From Thermoplasmata archaeon (GTDB taxonomy: Archaea; Thermoplasmatota; Thermoplasmata; Lutacidiplasmatales; UBA184), in the NCBI GenBank assembly GCA_030040035.1, contig JASHUJ010000194.1:1-6312 (forward strand): 6,312 nucleotides of DNA, read 5' to 3'. Both the position numbers and the translations under genes were made by a program. Shown here piece by piece: positions 5,454 to 6,312 of this stretch (its first letter is position 1; each line of letters starts with the position of its first letter). The notes below the pieces were generated by a model that was given only the letters and a program-made list of their open reading frames with translations, had not been told where the DNA came from and searched no databases.

Positions 5454-5462
5454 GTAGATAAG
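5454..5462 (-). promoter_or_regulatory. TATA box of the zinc-ribbon gene
   Basis: The minus strand reads CTTATCTAC, an AT-rich island in the 81-base gap after the permease gene. Its centre is 27 bases before ATG 5431, again the leaderless spacing. Confidence 0.65.
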
Positions 5463-5512
5463 TCCTCGCCAATCGAACGCGTCCGGAGCGGCCGATCGGA
5501 CGATCCGGGCGC

Positions 5513-6259
5513 TCACGGCTCCTTCCACCGCGCCTTCGCCGCCGCGAGCACGAAGAGCGCGGCCGTGAACCCGACGAGCACGGCCCAGTCGAGGGTCGCC
5601 GCGCTCGCCGAGAGCGGCGCGAGGTGGACCGAGCCCTGCACGAGCGCCGCGGCGTAGGTGGTCGGGGAGAAGCGCGCCGCCGTCTGCGCCCAGCTGGGCA
5701 GCGCGGAGATCGGGTAGTAGACGGGCGGCAGGACCGTCAGCGCGAGCGAGATCAGCGGACTGAACAGGAACGTCTCGCGCACGTCGCGGAAGTAGGTCGC
5801 GAGCGTGAACGCGAGCGCGCTCGCGAACGCCCACACGAGGACGAGCACGCCGGCGAGCACGGCGAGGCTCTCGAGGCTCGCGAACCCCGCGCCGACGAAG
5901 AACGCCACGAAGACCGCGAGGCCGGGGAGCGAGTAGACGAGCTCGCTGAGGGCCATCCCACCGACGTAGACGGGCGCCTCGACCGGCGACGCGACCACCA
6001 CGTCCTGGAACTTGAGATCGGTCCGGTAGTGCGTGAGGTCCGATTGCAGGCCCGTCCCGACCGAGAGCATCAGGAGGATCATCCCGCCGGTGATCCCGTA
6101 GGCGATGAGGGCCCCGCGCGAGACGATCGCGATGAAGAACAGGAACGACAGCGGCGACGCGAGCATGTTGAGGACGTAGAGCGGTTGGTCGCGGATCGGA
6201 ACGATCCCGTTGAGCCAGACGAGCGTCAGCACGGAACGCAGGCGATTGCGTTCGCTCAC
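5513..6259 (-). CDS. ABC-2-type transporter permease
   Basis: This 248-residue membrane protein would form the channel of an ABC exporter together with a separate ATPase; substrates of the family include drugs, lipids and polysaccharides, and none can be assigned here. About six hydrophobic segments are visible, near residues 30-47, 53-71, 101-124, 131-155, 165-183 and 224-242. Between helices 5 and 6 lies the ABC-2 family segment PPVYYPISALPSWAQ (178-192), followed by FSPTTYAAALVQG (197-209). The first cytoplasmic loop, HYRTDLKFQDVVVASPVE, matches the position of the amphipathic connecting segment that contacts the ATPase. The GTG start at 6259 overlaps the upstream stop as GTGA, and GGAGG lies 7 bases before it, indicating translational coupling. 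The C-terminal RWKEP is a usual cytoplasmic end. Length is normal for the family (about 240-270). Confidence 0.92.
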   Translation of the reverse strand: MSERNRLRSVLTLVWLNGIVPIRDQPLYVLNMLASPLSFLFFIAIVSRGALIAYGITGGMILLMLSVGTGLQSDLTHYRTDLKFQDVVVASPVEAPVYVGGMALSELVYSLPGLAVFVAFFVGAGFASLESLAVLAGVLVLVWAFASALAFTLATYFRDVRETFLFSPLISLALTVLPPVYYPISALPSWAQTAARFSPTTYAAALVQGSVHLAPLSASAATLDWAVLVGFTAALFVLAAAKARWKEP

Positions 6260-6312
6260 GCTTCCGCCTCCGTCCCGCCGTCCTCGCTCGGCGCCTCCTC
6301 CTCGATCGAGCG
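6256..6312 (-). CDS. C-terminal end of an upstream gene, probably the ABC ATPase
   Basis: Eighteen codons run from the window edge to a TGA at 6256-6258 without interruption, encoding a very acidic tail, RSIEEEAPSEDGGTEAEA. The stop overlaps the permease GTG by four bases (GTGA). By position, ABC-2 permeases usually follow their ATP-binding subunit in this arrangement, so that is the likely identity. No ATPase motif is in view, so product identity is inference and only the open frame is observed. Confidence 0.65.
   Translation of the reverse strand, partial: RSIEEEAPSEDGGTEAEA
6267..6271 (-). promoter_or_regulatory. Shine-Dalgarno motif of the permease gene
   Basis: GGAGG on the minus strand lies inside the end of the upstream gene, 7 bases before the GTG at 6259. 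It fixes this unusual start codon and supports coupled translation. Confidence 0.7.

Noticed and set aside
4965..5834. A 289-codon minus-strand open frame through the permease end, zinc-ribbon gene and tRNA
   Set aside because: It crosses three better-supported features and two promoters; its composition is Arg/Ala/Pro-rich with no domain.
4504..6312. A defence or mobile-element module on the minus strand
   Set aside because: The genes are an ABC permease, a zinc-ribbon protein, a tRNA and a GAF reductase; no integrase, nuclease, direct repeats flanking the tRNA, or att-like duplication of the tRNA end is visible.

Overview
The window looks like chromosomal DNA of a GC-rich (about 70% by eye) archaeon. 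The clearest sign is an intact archaeal-type 4-phosphopantoate--beta-alanine ligase, the archaeal route to CoA. Other signs are TATA-box promoters whose centres lie about 27-28 bases before an ATG (leaderless mRNAs) and a tRNA-Ser interrupted by an intron in its T loop. The proteins are arginine-rich rather than strongly acidic, which argues against a haloarchaeon. A GC-rich, heterotrophic Thermoplasmatota-like lineage is my best guess, but this is inference.

The plus strand carries the left two thirds. It begins with nadB (L-aspartate oxidase, 5' end cut by the window edge). Next is an isovaleryl-CoA-dehydrogenase-type acyl-CoA dehydrogenase with its own TATA box. A third TATA box drives a two-gene unit: an unrecognised 246-residue helical/coiled-coil protein, then the phosphopantoate--beta-alanine ligase 13 bases later. 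That ligase gene converges on the minus-strand block, and the two 3' ends overlap by 20 bases.

The minus strand carries the right third, read from high to low coordinates. It starts with the last 18 codons of an unseen gene (probably an ABC ATPase), coupled by a GTGA overlap to an ABC-2-type permease. Then come a 79-residue double zinc-ribbon protein with a leaderless promoter, a tRNA-Ser(GGA) with its own TATA box, and a GAF-domain protein of the free methionine-(R)-sulfoxide reductase family. The GAF gene starts 43 bases after the tRNA, has a Shine-Dalgarno motif and no visible promoter of its own, so it may be read from the tRNA promoter.

Most genes are housekeeping or metabolic: NAD and CoA cofactor synthesis, branched-chain acyl-CoA oxidation, methionine-sulfoxide repair and export. 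I see no mobile element, CRISPR array or defence system. The most notable item is the tRNA-Ser gene with a roughly 33-base intron inside its T loop and a relaxed bulge-helix-bulge. No gene-free stretch exceeds 300 bases; the longest is about 165 bases (1543-1707).
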